From Diplocarpon mali (taxonomy: Eukaryota; Ascomycota; Leotiomycetes; Helotiales; Drepanopezizaceae), in contig JAENRP010000170.1 in assembly GCA_024741835.1 (NCBI GenBank), forward strand, positions 23,805 to 87,804: 64,000 nucleotides of DNA. The letters run 5' to 3'. This document shows, piece by piece, positions 11,870 to 23,098 of the stretch. The notes under the pieces are model-generated. The model had not been told where the DNA came from. It did not search any database and was given only the letters and a program-made list of their open reading frames with translations. A program made the position numbers and the translations under genes. How positions within the stretch are numbered: position 1 is the stretch's first letter; each line of letters opens with the position of its first letter.

Positions 11870-12680
11870 TTCTGATTTCCAATGGAGACCAAACAAAAAT
11901 GTATAACAATACTTCTAACGTAGACCCTAATCCAGCGGTGAGCATTTTCCTCTTACATACTTCTCCTTTTTCTTGACAGTTTATTTGCAGGGCGACGACG
12001 ACTTAATACCTGTACGCAGTGTTTCTCACAAACCTGCACCTTCTTCAGATTCCTTCTAAAGAGTCTATAGAGCCGAGATTAAGCCCCTTCGACGGCGAAA
12101 CATTGAACTCCGAGTCGAACAAAGCTAGTCCTTTTTATAAGCTTTAGAGCGAACCTTTTCACTCCCTTTTCTACGAATAGCCTCTGGTTTCAACCTTCAC
12201 CTGCGTCTTCTAGGATTATTTAAAAATGTACCTATACCTAGAGAAAGGGCTTAATGATAGACCTCAGAGGGAATAAGGCGGGTTTCAGTATAAAAAGGAA
12301 GAGGGGGGGGGAAGAATATTTTTTATCGACTCGCAGCGTTAAACATTCATTTTCGAATATTTTCGATACAAAGACTACTTCGAAAGCTAAAGTTAATAAG
12401 GAGGATTATAGCTACTAGCTACTGCTAAATAGCAAGACGCTCAATATAATCAAATAAATAATCGCATTCGCGTGCAGGGCTTATTCTAGGATAACTCTAT
12501 GTATCTAAGCACTCCTTCGGGAACATACTCGCGTAAGACCTAGAAGGAATAATTATTGACCAAAGTATAACTTAGACTCTCAAATGCAAGGGATCAGAGT
12601 CTCTTCTAGGAGTAACAGCCTAAATCTTAAATCCAAGGGGATTTTATACTAGTGTATCCTTATGCCCAATACAACTTCAG
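11870..12680. other. AT-rich relic, probably a mutated repeat or transposon
   Basis: This stretch is rich in TAA/TAG/TTA words, like the transposase relic at 8.6-9.6 kb, and is bounded by less AT-biased DNA. The plus strand contains a short phrase (SPFDGETLNSES, near 12085-12118) in one frame interrupted by stops soon after. The phrase is reminiscent of Gag-like proteins but too short to assign. RIP-type decay of a former element is inferred from composition only. Confidence 0.35.
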
Positions 12681-14461
12681 AGTTTTTCGCTCATGCACAG
12701 TTTATAACCAATATAGTATATTAAATGTAAAAAGAAATTTCCTTGCCAAGAAAAGGGGCTCAATAAAATTCTCCAGATTTTCAGCAGAAACCAATTGAAA
12801 TGGATAAGATCAAGAACAAAATGCTCTAATCTGGCAGGGAAGTCATTTCCTACTTTCCCCCCCTCCGTTATTGTGTTTGATTTTCCAAAAAAAACAGCTT
12901 CATACTCCAAGGGAGAGGATAGCACTCAACTAGCTACTACTAATTCTTACTTCGTAAGTATCCCTATGTACTGTGCTAGCACGGATGTGTAGTGGTTAAT
13001 TCTTGCGACCCATCAGCTGCAAGGGGTGTGTGGGAGGTAGACCTGTTATGCATTGGAATTTGCAAACAATTGATTGTCCATAGCATCCGGTTTTTGGTAA
13101 GACTGCCTTAGAGCCCAATCAAGCTAAGTGTCTCCCCCCTATTTTGCTCCCTTACTGACATTCGCCTCTCTATTCAGCTCTCCCTGGCCTGAGCCCTCAT
13201 CTGTTATGTTAGATCGTTTGATCGCGGCACTGTGCGAGGTGACTGAGACTCTCTGAAATGTCGCATCAGTGTTGGGGAACTCGTTCAGGCTCGTGCGGTT
13301 CTGCGACTCGGGCCTGGGGACTCTTTCTTGCGGGAACATGTAAACAAACAGTGTATTGGACAGACATCTCGAGACTCCCTACCGTACATTTCCCCATCTC
13401 CCCAGCCTTCTTCCACGCCGGTCAATCTCCTCTGCCAAATATGATATATGATGTATCCGACATCCCGTCCCAAACTATTGAATCTCTGTGCAGTTCGGTT
13501 TGATCTACCTTACACAGCAGATAGCGGCTCACGCGATAACGAAGAAGCAAAGCCCTCTCCATGTACTAGACCCTCCGCGGATTTACACGATCATTGGGTT
13601 AGGTAAGATAATCAGGCATACTACTGTACTGTGGTCTCGTCGTGTGTGATCGACGAGGTCAGATCTGAGAGAATTGCGTACGCGATCTTGATCAGCTGCA
13701 GGAGGGCTCCTGTGAGAATGAGGCTATTTTCCCAGCTGCCGTCTCTTCATTGCTTAGGGAGGAAAGGGGAGTGCGGGTTTGGAATAATTTGCACGTCAAG
13801 TCCAATTCCTTCCTCAGAACTTTGGCAATAGGACAGAGGGTGCTACAGCAAGACTACAAGCTACCAATACTCAACTCAAAAAGCTTTTCTCCGCTCACTT
13901 GCCTCCCTTTGTTTGACAGGCATGCACTAGTATAGGTCTGCTTATGGTAGTGAGACATTTCAATGATTTAATATGTTCAGAATCAGATCAGGCTTGAAAA
14001 TGCGGGCGACTTCTTTCGGGAGACACACCAAGCCAAACGATATTACGCATATCACTCGAGGCTCCAATCTTGAAAATGGATCCACTTACTGTAGGACTCC
14101 TGGAATTTGAGTCACTACAGCAAGATATGGAACTGGCAACCGAGTCAGAGATGAGAGGTTGGTAACGTACTTCGAAGTGATGTACACAAAGTACCAGAAC
14201 GAACGTTGAGAGGTCATGAGATGACAAGTAAGTCTGCCACACCTACCGCCCGCGTCACGTATAGCCAAAACTATTGAAATATTGAAATGTTGAAAATGTG
14301 TGACACGCGAGATCGGCGCTGCGCCATCACTGCGAAGTTTGCTTGGAAAATAGCAAGACTTTGCCAAAGAAGCAGCACCAGCACATCTTCCCAAAATCCA
14401 TTCATATCTTCATACCTATCAATAAACTACCCCCCCATCCCCTCCCCTTCCCACTAACCTC
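12681..14461. other. Intergenic, nothing recognised
   Basis: Only short overlapping frames are present, without homology I can recognise. An inverse copy of the 'AGCTGCAAGGG' repeat core occurs near 13014. The 3' end of the aminomutase pseudogene begins at 14462. Confidence 0.4.
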
Positions 14462-16489
14462 TCAATCACCATGCCGAGCTTCCTCCTCGCCCCCAGGCAA
14501 CGAATACAAGGGATCAAAGTACTCATAAACCCTATCCTCCCTGCCCCTTCCCACAACAGCCGGCGCCACGAAAGTTGACAACCTCGTCATGCGATCTTAC
14601 GTCTTATACGACATCGCTAGGCGCTTACCTCCCCCGCCTGGTAAATCGGCGTCAAACTGTGGCGTCATAAAGCCAGTGATCCTGCCGCGGAGCTGACACT
14701 CGAGTTCCAAGATGGTTTTAAGTGGCGTGCGGAGTTCTCCAACACCACGCACCATATCGCCGGTGTAGACATATTACTCAAGGCAATATTGTAAGTGCAA
14801 ATTGATAGACGGAACTGCGGGGAAGAGCTTACCGGAATAATGTTATTATCAGTCAACTCGCGGATCAGAGTCCCTATTGTCTCGGCATCGTCATTGGTAC
14901 CCTTAAGGAGCACGCTTTGATTCCTGGCTATGACTGCTTCTTGGTCAAGGAGCTATGCTGCTTCTCTCGTGACCCACGAGAACTCGTTTGGATGGTTGAA
15001 ATGCGTACGCAAGGCGACATGAACCCCTCCTTCTCTTCCTATTCTTGAGAGTCGGATGAGTCTAGAAAGAAGGAAGGTTAGTCATTACATGGGATTACTC
15101 GGAACGTGCGTACGAGATTGATGTTACAAAGTATTCTTCCCGGTATTTGACTTTGCACCTAGAGAAGCCCGCGATCAGACAAAACACAAGCATAGTATGA
15201 TGAACTTACTCTTCTGTCCACTCATCGTCTGGATCTAATGTGCGTGAAGGTGAAACGCAAAGACCTGTAGAAGCCACTCGGAATCGACGCACATGGGGTA
15301 CAGAGAGAAGCCGATCACCAATCATACGCAGTTGCATGCCCGGTTGGGAATATAAATCTCCGCCCAATATCGCGACGTCTTGGATACTGGGTGTCGCAGC
15401 TATGTAGTCGGGCATTTCGTTCCAGGGCGTGCGCTTGGGCTTCAGAGATGCCTTGGTTACTGTCTCAGTGTCCGCACCAACGGCGTATGAGCGTGTGCAC
15501 TATCGGCAGTAGAGTGGACAGTGTCTACTAGCTTCTGGACATTAGTTACGTGCAAGCAAGACTTGTAATGAAGGTGATGTACCTAGGAAGAGGCACTTAT
15601 CAGTGTATCGATGTACCAAGCCCTCGCAAGGGCTATTTTCCGTCTCGTATAAAGAGTCCAAGGTGAGTTTTGGATGGTCGGATTGAAGCGTAATTTTATT
15701 GGGAATGAATTGCCGAGTGAGAGGGTCGCTGAGGGTGTTCTTCCAGTCAATACTTGCGAGAATGTGCGGTGTCAGGCGTATTGACATAGGTGCCATCGCC
15801 ATACCGTCCATAACATCCACTATAAATGCTTCTCGAGACTGAAAACGCCCCCCTTGCTCCGGAACTTGGATTTTATCTGGTAGCACGTCCTTGAGGAATT
15901 TTTAGAGCCTCATTTTGCCCTGTACATCCTTTGCTGTCTGTTGATGACGTTAGTGTGGAATTGGGTGTTGCTCTCGGCTAAAGGATCACGACTCACGTTG
16001 CATGCGTACGACAGGAACTGTGTCTGGAACGTCCTTCCAGCGGGCAATATTTTCCCAGTAAGGAAATCTCTCGAATTTGAAGCTGCGGTGGTAGAATGGA
16101 ACTACTGCGACCTCAGGTATGTTGGTGTTTTGGTCGATGTTTTTATAGTCCTCACTGGCAGACGTCTGGTCAAGGGTTTATCCATGATCAAAATGCTCTG
16201 CCTGTGCGCCCCGGTAGCGTGGGGGGATAGGAGACGGAGCACGATCTATGGGTATGGAAAGTCCTTGGGGAGGAGGTTCACCAATTTTTCTATACATAGG
16301 CTCTTCTCGGGCTTTAGCATGAACGAGACCAGCTTGCCCGCGACGGTGCGAAGAGAACTTCGTGGAAGAACGGATCGGTACATTCGAACCATATAATTGA
16401 GAAATATATGCTGCGGGATGTGGATGACCTTGTGTAGATAGACACTTAGTCGCTATCTCGAACAGCGTTCTCAAACCGAGTGAAGCCAT
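14462..16489 (-). pseudogene. Lysine 2,3-aminomutase-like (KamA family) pseudogene
   Basis: Minus-strand remnants in the right order match the radical-SAM, PLP-dependent KamA family: an N-terminal stretch from Met at 16489; VVPFYHRSFKFERFPYWENIARW; LTRQFIPN and DHPKLTLDSLYE; a cluster motif CPLYCR-stop-CTRSYAVG; DYIAATPSIQDVAILGGD; GDRLLSVPHVRRFR; THFNHPNEFSWVT; VLLKGTNDDAETIGTLIREL; YTGDMVRGVGELRTPL; and TGFMTPQFDADLPGGGGKR. Remnants of at least four introns with GT/AG ends can be placed between these blocks. In-frame stops occur at 16178-16180, 15902-15904, 15500-15502, 14953-14955 and 14597-14599. Intact members convert lysine to beta-lysine using a 4Fe-4S cluster. This copy cannot make the enzyme: one stop lies inside the CxxxCxxC cluster motif. 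It sits alone in gene-poor DNA. Confidence 0.88.
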
Positions 16490-18881
16490 GGTAGAACAGA
16501 CTTTTTCAAATGTCACGACCGCTTGTGGCTACAATATTGAGGGTTTTGATGTAAAGAGTGCAATGAATTGCGCGAGAAACAGTCAACTGGATATTAACCT
16601 GTGTGAAAACGTAGAAATAGTCGAAGAAAGAGGCCAGGTTCAGTGAAGTTATTCTTAATATCAGCGACCGTGATCTGCGGTAGAGGAGAAAGCATGGCAT
16701 CATTGGATCGAGTTAGAAGCCACGAGCCTGAATCTGTTTCGTACGTTTGCGGAAAGAGCATGAATATGAGTTATAGGATGGAACTAGGTAATCAGGCAAA
16801 GATCGAGCACTCGATGCAGGGAAACTTGCTTTAAAGCTGAAATTTTTTTGGGTGGCAAACTTAGCAGGGAAGTGTCAGCTTTCAACCGGTATCCGCTTAA
16901 CTCTGTTGGTTGTTTCTTCACGATTCAATGCGCTTTGTTTGTAAACATGCCTAATAGTAAGCTATTACCGGTCCAAGCCACCGAGTCTTGCTGACGGGGA
17001 GCCAAAAACCTGCCGCCTCTGTCTCCGCGAGGCACACTAGATCCGATTCTTTGAGGATCGTACAAACAAGCAATTGGGTCGTGAGGGCCGAGCGATGCTA
17101 ATCGGATCAGATACATTTACCACGGACCAACTTTAGCCAGGGCATGTACGCTTTGTGACTCGAGGTGGAAGTCTGACAGGCGGAAGGCGGAAGGTAGAAG
17201 CTCTTGTGATGGACAGCCAGCAGATAAATGGCGTGGCTAAAGTTACAACCAATGACTGTTTGGTCGATCGGATTCTCTCAAGACCATGGCTCGATTTGCC
17301 GGATCAAATAATCACTGTCCAGAAAGCATGTCATTGCCAGGTCCTTGTTCTAATCATCGTGAGGATAGGTATTGATAGTCAGCCCCGTATGCTCGACCGT
17401 GAACAACATGCCAATTTCGCGTCGCTTAAGCTCTAGAACGGTTCTGAGATACAATATAGGAGAAATATCCATCGATCGGATGCGGCATATGCATGGACAA
17501 GCTGGCTGGCTTCTATGTCACTTCGGAGGTACGGTTGTCCCCTGATAGGAAGCCCAACAGTACAGTTTGATGAATCGCCCATGATTGCAAGCTGCAGCGT
17601 TTTTTCAACCCAGGCACGATTTCAGAATAACATGGCAAGAGACTCAATGAAGGAAGCATGTTCGCACCACCCTGTTGGAGATTCCACTTGGTCAGTTGCC
17701 GCTTGTATGCGTTCTTATTGGGATTCGCCTCGGGCCCAACCCCTCATTTTCGACTCACAACGACTGCTCAGGTATCTTACCTGCGTGAATATTGACGAGT
17801 CCAAGCCTTCATCCCCGATGCAGTGAGTATCACTGGCATTGTGTGGAGAGAATAGGAGAAAAATGACTCCGAGTAAGTGTAAAACAATGAAGTTCCAATC
17901 TCTTTTTCTTGCAGATACGCAAGGATTTTGATCGGTAAGTAGGCCATAGATTGGTTCGTCAAACTTCAGCTCTGGACAAGAGCTCGTCTGCTATTAGCAT
18001 AGCACTTGACCAAATGTGACCATCTGTTGGATGCAAGAGAAGGGCACAGCAACACCCATCATCTACAGATGCGGAGCCCAAGAATAGCAGTAATTCAAAA
18101 TAGGTAGCAAGAGACAAAGAGCTGGTGAGTGTTGCTATGTATTCTTCAGAGAAACAATTTTGGACCGAGGCATTGCAACACCCACCTGGCCACGACTAAC
18201 GTAATAGCTGGTAATTTATAAAGGCGATTGACTCCATCATGAACTAGAGAGAAAAACACAACAAGTAAGATACGGTTGATGGGATCACGACGAGATCAAG
18301 ACCCTCAATTCCAAATGACACCAACGAATGAGCGGAAGGCTACTCCATTGCAAATAGCAGTAACAATGGAAAATAATCTTTCAGTCAAATATTTCAGACT
18401 ACAATATAACGACTCCAAGCATCGCCGCGTATTTCAGCAACCTGCGGCTCGTATGGAGAGAAAGAAGCGACCTGGAACAGACACCCTGCTGACATAGCCA
18501 CGTGATGTATACGTTGCGATCGGGTACTTAGGCAACCTCACAGAGAGACTGGCAAAGTGATGCTGCTGATGAACCTGGAAAGCTTCATCTTCGCTGACGG
18601 AGGCGCGAGAGCACAGAGCTAGGAGAGGTCAAGAGTGCGAAGATGAAAATGCAGTCCTTGGAACGAACTTTGCGGCTTCACTGGATCATTTCGGCTGTCA
18701 ACAAGGCTCTCCACACTTACACGTGATTACCGCGCTACTCAAATCTGTTCGGACCGGATTCTTCCATCCATTTCCCAGAGGACCTCACTACACCACCACA
18801 AGCCACCCGCATCCCCTCTCCATCAATTGCCTGTGCAATTGATTCTTTATCTCCTCCTTAAACGCACAGATCGTGGTCACC
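16490..18881. other. Intergenic, includes ATP synthase alpha upstream region
   Basis: Frames are short and unconvincing on both strands. Composition becomes less AT-rich towards 18.7 kb. The last few hundred bases must contain the promoter of the ATP synthase alpha gene; no specific element could be assigned with confidence. Confidence 0.4.
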
Positions 18882-21383
18882 ATGTTCAGAAACGCTATCC
18901 GACAGTCCAGCCGGACGGTGGGCGCTATTTCTGCGTCGGGCAGAGTCGCTGCAGTACGTCCCAACCCCGACCTTGAACCTTCTTGGACCAGCAACAAACA
19001 ATCGAGGCCAAGTGGTACTTCATGCTACAAATCAATTGATTCTATAGGGTATTGATGGGCGAAGTCTGAGAGCTGGCCGGCAAGCTTCAGCAGCTTCACT
19101 TTGGTCGATCTCGGGCTTCGGCTAACTGGGATTTTCTTACAGGGACGGACTGCTACACCTGCTGCCTTCAACGCAGCATCAAAACAAATCCGAGGCTACG
19201 CATCAGACGCTAAGGCATCACCAACTGAAGTATCCTCCATCCTCGAACAAAGAATCCGAGGTGTACAAGAGGAGTCCGGCCTTGCCGAGACTGGCCGTGT
19301 CTTATCTGTCGGGTACGTTGCACCACGGAAACTCATCATTGTCGACAATGACTATATATATATATATATATGTTTATGAAAATCATAAGCTCGAATATAT
19401 TGCTGATCGGTACATATAGTGATGGTATTGCTCGTGTCCATGGTATGAGCAATGTGCAAGCTGAGGAGCTTGTTGAGTAAGTCCTACAATAGCAGGCAAT
19501 ATATTAGATACTGACCAAGGCCAGGTTCGCCTCAGGTGTGAAGGGTATGTGCATGAATCTGGAAGCTGGCCAGGTTGGTGTTGTGCTCTTCGGTTCCGAT
19601 CGTTTGGTCAAGGAAGGCGAGACCGTCAAGCGTACCGGAGAGATCGTGAGTGCATAGATATTTTGTCGGTGACATGGCACTCATAAATGATAGGTCGATG
19701 TTCCTGTCGGAATTGAGATGCTCGGTCGTGTTGTTGATGCCCTCGGAAACCCAATTGATGGGAAGGGACCAATTAAGACTACCGAAAAGCGTCGTGCTCA
19801 GTTGAAGGCTCCCGGTATTCTTCCTAGACACTCCGTCAACCAGCCAGTACAGACTGGTCTCAAGTCTGTCGACGCCATGGTGCCTATTGGACGTGGTCAA
19901 CGTGAGTTGATCATCGGCGATCGTCAAACTGGAAAGACTGCTGTTGCCCTCGACGCCATGCTTAACCAAAAGCGATGGAACAACGGAACCGATGAGACCA
20001 AGAAGCTGTACTGCGTGTACGTTGCTGTTGGGCAAAAGCGATCCACCGTCGCCCAGCTGGTCAAGACTCTAGAAGAGAACGATGCCATGAAGTACTCGAT
20101 TATAGTTGCTGCTACCGCCTCCGAAGCAGCTCCTTTGCAGTACAGTATGTACTGCCTCTTTATTCTCAAATTCCTGCAATTGCTGACTCCATGGTCTAGT
20201 CGCTCCTTTCACAGGGTGCTCTATGGGGTGAGTTCAATCATTGGATTACATGCCATCAGGATCTGTTCGATTAGAATCCCTGTGATACGAAGTGCAGCTC
20301 AGCAGGTAATGGTCCAGTTCAAGCTTGCGTCAACCAGATCAATTGCACTTTTCAGCTACATGTGATTGTCTGGTGTGGGTACGAATTGGACTATTACCTC
20401 TTGAAATCGCCTTCATACCATTTGGGTTTCTAGTTCTCTGAACTACACCAGAAATGTTTCCAAACCCCCTAGATTTGGAGGATTAAAACTGACTATTTGT
20501 CCCCTAGTGAGTGGTTCCGCGACAACGGAAAGCACGCCGTTATCATCTTTGACGACCTTAGTAAACAGTATTGAGCCCGTCTCTTAAAATCGAACTTTGA
20601 CTGATACATCTGCAGGGCCGTTGCTTACAGACAAATGTCTCTTCTTCTCCGCCGCCCACCCGGACGTGAGGCTTACCCAGGTGATGTTTTCTACCTCCAC
20701 TCTCGTCTTCTCGAGCGTGCTGCCAAGATGAGCGACAAACACGGCGGTGGATCCTTGACTGCCCTTCCCATCATTGAGACCCAAGGTGGTGATGTGTCCG
20801 CCTATATTCCAACCAACGTTATCTCTATCACCGACGGTCAAATCTTCCTGGAGGCTGAGCTATTCTACAAAGGTATCCGACCTGCGATTAACGTCGGCCT
20901 TTCCGTTTCTCGTGTCGGCTCGGCTGCCCAACTCAAGGCCATGAAGCAGGTCGCTGGTTCCTTGAAGCTTTTCTTGGCACAATACCGTGAGGTAGCTGCC
21001 TTCGCGCAATTCGGTTCCGATTTGGATGCCGCCACCAAACAAACCCTCAACCGTGGTGAACGTGTAAGTCTCCATATGCATAGCAATATTCGTGTTCATA
21101 AGCTAACTCATTATTCCCACAGTTGACTGAGCTCCTTAAGCAAAAGCAATACTCCCCAATGGCTGTCAACGAAATGGTTCCTCTTATCTATGCCGGTGTT
21201 AACGGACATCTCGATAACATCCCTGTCGCTAAGATCCTACAATGGGAGGCTGACTTCATTTCACACTTGAAGACGAATGAGTCGACTCTGCTGGCAACGA
21301 TTGACAAGGAGGGTGCACTAAGCAAGGATCTCGAGGCGAAGTTGAAGGACGTTGTCACCTCTTTCACCAAGAGCTTCAACTAA
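18882..21383 (+). CDS. ATP1: ATP synthase F1 subunit alpha, mitochondrial precursor
   Basis: Nine exons join to 555 residues: 18882-18953, 19143-19312, 19420-19476, 19525-19645, 19694-20144, 20200-20227, 20508-20567, 20616-21063 and 21123-21383. The N-terminus ([20 protein letters not shown]) is basic and Ser/Thr-rich, typical of a matrix-targeting presequence, and is followed by the family start [18 protein letters not shown]. The Walker A loop GDRQTGKT, the stretch [13 protein letters not shown] and the carboxy-terminal signature [17 protein letters not shown] are intact. Subunit alpha forms the F1 catalytic hexamer with beta and binds non-exchanging nucleotide. Length matches other moulds (about 550). 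A very small exon (28 nt) is followed by a 280-nt intron. The start at 18882 is the only ATG giving the presequence. Confidence 0.97.
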
Positions 21384-23098
21384 AGGAAAAGATTGTCAAT
21401 GTCGACTGCCACCACGTCTTATCCTCTCTTTTGTTCCAGCATAGTGGGGGCTTGTGTGTATTGAATGGTGAAGGGTTGCCGAGAGGAAGGAAGGTTGATG
21501 GATAGTGAGCTGTGTAAAATAGATGCCCGTCGATTCTTCCCGAATTTGAGCCCCCTTGTGTTTGGTCAGTTGTTGGATTACCCCTATGATGTTGCTTGAA
21601 GACCTCGTGTGAGTGCCAAAATTCAGGGAATAGTGGAATGCTGGTGAGCCAAAGACAAGTGCAGTCATTTCTCGACTCTCAGCTAATGCTAGTGTATAAT
21701 TTGACCGTCCGACAGCGCAAATCCTGGGAGGCTTGTTCTTCAGGTCCAAATGAAACCCGACTGTTGACCAGGTTGCACAACTGAGTACTGATCAAACATA
21801 TCCAATGGAAGCCGTCATCTTGCAAATGTGCAACTGTCCTAAGGATCATGCTAACAACCAATCCAGTAAAGAGAATATAATAACCTTACAATGTGTCTTC
21901 CGTCCTCTGTCACTTTCCACAAGTAGCGTTTCCGTGTCAGCTTCCCGGCCTCACAGACGATCCTGGCGATCAGATTCACAGCCTTGGTGGTCGGGTCACT
22001 CACAGGCTCTCTCTTTAGCTTCGACGATGTGGTAGGAACACACGCAAAGCGGAGGTGCGTGGTCACTGCGCCGGGTCGATGGTATCGCAATCCCGCGTGC
22101 TTGATTGATCGACCGCGTGCGGTAGTCTGAACCGCGCCGAGCTATGTGTGGCTCGGATGATCAATATTCGAGGAGTTCGTGGCTCAGCTGCTCGGGAGGG
22201 GCAGCAGATATGTGTTGTCACGGCGTTTGGAGATGCCGGGGAGGGTGGGTATCTGGTTTCATACTTTCTGATGTCGTGGACTGGTCGTGCGGTCGTCGAA
22301 AGGCTGGTTGTCTCTTATGTTTTGGCTGTGGATGTGAGCTTGATAGGAAACCTTGTAGATGGTTGTGGCTCTGGACCCTGTTCTGGTCTCAAATGCGTGG
22401 AGTACTTGGGTGAGTGACGGCTGTTCGCTCCAGGCAAAGAGGCAAAGGAGTGTCCAGTATTCCACTATGCCCTACCCTCCAACAGGCACACAATATTACT
22501 GAGATCTCATGGCCTCACGGCGATAATAGCGAAACCAGAGGCAGAATTTGAATTTCCTTCAATTTCATTTAATTTACAAAAAAAAAAAAATGTCTCGATC
22601 TTGCAGGCACAAGCAGTGCTTTTCCTCATGACGCCCTTCCTTCCACCCTCTCAGCGCGCAAATTATCGAAAATTAGTAGTCAACAACGCCATGGAAATGT
22701 AATGAAGTCTGCCATCCATTATTTTCAAGGTCTTGGTCGTTCGGAAAACTGAAAGTGGGTATCGCAGATGTAACTCGTAAATCATCAACTTTCCATCGCT
22801 GTTAGCGCTGCATCTTCATTTTCATAACTGACAAAATAGAAGTAACCCGACAGTGTCCATGAAAATCGTAAGCTCAGCATGTAGTACTATGCGAATCATA
22901 TAGATGCCGATCTCCACAAAACGAATGGTATATGAGAATGGCCAGACCGACCTCGACCGTCTCGAGCAAGGCTGGAAGACTACTAATCAAGCTGTGGATG
23001 GTGCGCCAATTCGTGGCTTGCAGCGAGATAAAAACTCAATTGAACGAATGCTCAACGAGATAAACAGATTTTGTTGACATAACCCGTGTATCCACGCT
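21384..23098. other. Intergenic between ATP1 and GAF-domain gene
   Basis: Holds the 3' ends of two convergent genes. Frames on both strands are under 120 codons and lack recognisable domains. A 13-base A run lies near 22578-22590. Confidence 0.5.
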
